Of a DNA stretch of 12,619 nt, positions 11,992 through 12,619 are shown in pieces. This DNA comes from Candidatus Zixiibacteriota bacterium (lineage in GTDB: Bacteria > Zixibacteria > MSB-5A5 > SM1-73): contig JAOZNS010000058.1 in the NCBI GenBank assembly GCA_029933635.1, positions 1-12,619 on the forward strand, written 5' to 3'. The translations under genes were made by a program, and so were the position numbers. Position 1 is the first letter of the stretch, and each line of letters starts with the position of its first letter. Under the pieces are notes generated by a model. The model was not told the origin of the DNA and searched no databases. It saw only the letters and a program-made list of their open reading frames with translations.

Positions 11992-12619
11992 GGAAGATAA
12001 ATGAGGTGAGTTTCGCCTCATGAAAAAACTTCTGGTCAATAACTCACAAAGAGCCTACAATAGCCATTCTGTCTTTAACCTATTTAGGAACAAATAATTA
12101 CACGTAATTAAATTACCCGTATCGATAACTATTTAATTCATTGAGCAAAAGAAGTGTCCCGATGGTAATCAACTTATTATGTTATGGGAATGATATCAAA
12201 ATCAAAGGGGCAGATCTATTTACAGACATGGATCGTCTGAGTCGACTCGGGGTCTGTGTTCGAGACAGGGAATAGTTCGGGTCGGTTTGAATAAATACAA
12301 GGTGCGATCGCTATCGACCAAAATTCGGGCGGACACAGAAACCACTCCCACCGACGCCTTTTAACCTTCTCCTTCTTGCTTTTTGAGAAAAATCTGTCCA
12401 AGCCTTGGTGCAATCTATTCACCTATATCCAATTTTTTCTTCAGCTTTAAAGTAACTTTTGACGAATCCCATAACATGGGATGGGCAACCTCTTCATTTG
12501 AATCCTGTGGACTTGAGAGTTTAAGCTTACAGGTTTTTGAAAAATATAACCTCTCTCTCTTGGGTGTTGCCTAATTTTTTCTCTCTCAAAAAGTGTATGA
12601 TTTGTATTTGGTATCTACA
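11992..12619. other. 628-base terminal stretch without a supportable gene
   Basis: ATGAGG (12001-12006) and CCTCAT (12016-12021) form a small hairpin 10 bases after the SEC-C stop, but without a T-run on the plus side. TAATTAC (12095-12101) and GTAATTA (12104-12110) form an inverted repeat with a two-base centre, a possible operator. Bases ~12200-12370 are more GC-rich and carry several short palindromes (see findings). A minus-strand frame (12216-12422) and a plus-strand frame (12383-12574) lack ribosome-binding sites and recognisable domains. The last 60 bases are T-rich and may lie upstream of a gene beyond the edge. Confidence 0.5.

Noticed and set aside
8326..12110. Recurring ACGTAA/TTACGT-type inverted motifs (8326-8362, 9386-9416, 12095-12110) as sites of one regulator
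   Set aside because: Arm sequences and spacings differ, and the first is explained as a terminator. Three short AT-rich matches are not enough for a shared operator.
12249..12270. tRNA T-arm-like GTTCGAG loop
   Set aside because: Only a 4-base-pair stem surrounds it; no acceptor stem, D-arm or anticodon arm can be built in the neighbouring sequence.
12216..12422. Minus-strand 68-codon frame, and another minus-strand frame across the same bases
   Set aside because: Neither has a ribosome-binding site or a family match; the bases are better explained as palindrome-rich intergenic DNA.
12383..12574. Plus-strand 63-codon frame near the right edge
   Set aside because: No ribosome-binding site, no domain, and composition like the non-coding surroundings.

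Overview
This window comes from a bacterial chromosome of moderate GC. It shows classical sigma70-type promoters, Shine-Dalgarno sites and Rho-independent terminators. All the recognisable genes are ordinary bacterial core or near-core genes (glmS, a yicC-family gene, mutS2, a cvpA-family gene, yqeY, rpsU). The rpsU-yqeY and cvpA-mutS2 neighbourhoods are conserved in many bacterial phyla. Nothing here fixes the phylum. An uncultured or deep-branching lineage fits the gene content, but that is inference.

Layout: bases 1-2840 carry two plus-strand genes, the 3' part of glmS (its first ~26 codons lie off the left edge) and a yicC-family endoribonuclease gene. Between them is a short but clear second copy of the glmS C-terminal tail. 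Bases 2841-3301 hold no large gene, but they do hold a possible micro transcription unit: candidate promoter, two tiny ORFs with good ribosome-binding sites, and a strong bidirectional terminator. From 3326 to 11269 every convincing gene is on the minus strand, in four apparent units. Read in the direction of transcription these are: (a) an NAD-dependent sugar-nucleotide epimerase followed by a ribonuclease Z-like MBL-fold hydrolase; (b) rpsU-yqeY, from a near-consensus promoter to a hairpin terminator; (c) cvpA-mutS2, from its own promoter to a terminator at 5016-5048; (d) a 36-residue single-pass membrane protein followed by a GAF-HisKA protein that has the phospho-acceptor helix but no ATPase domain. 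At the right end, a 57-residue SEC-C zinc-binding protein is on the plus strand, followed by more than 600 bases with no supportable gene.

The main functional themes are cell-wall amino-sugar supply (glmS), RNA decay and ribosome-linked functions (yicC, rpsU, mutS2 in ribosome rescue or recombination control), envelope polysaccharide precursor synthesis (epimerase) and an unusual incomplete signalling protein. I found no CRISPR array, transposase, prophage gene, rRNA or tRNA. The observations most worth follow-up are the diverged glmS tail downstream of glmS, the two-mini-ORF unit after yicC, the kinase-less GAF-HisKA protein with its small membrane partner, and an 8-codon leader ORF that ends one base before rpsU.
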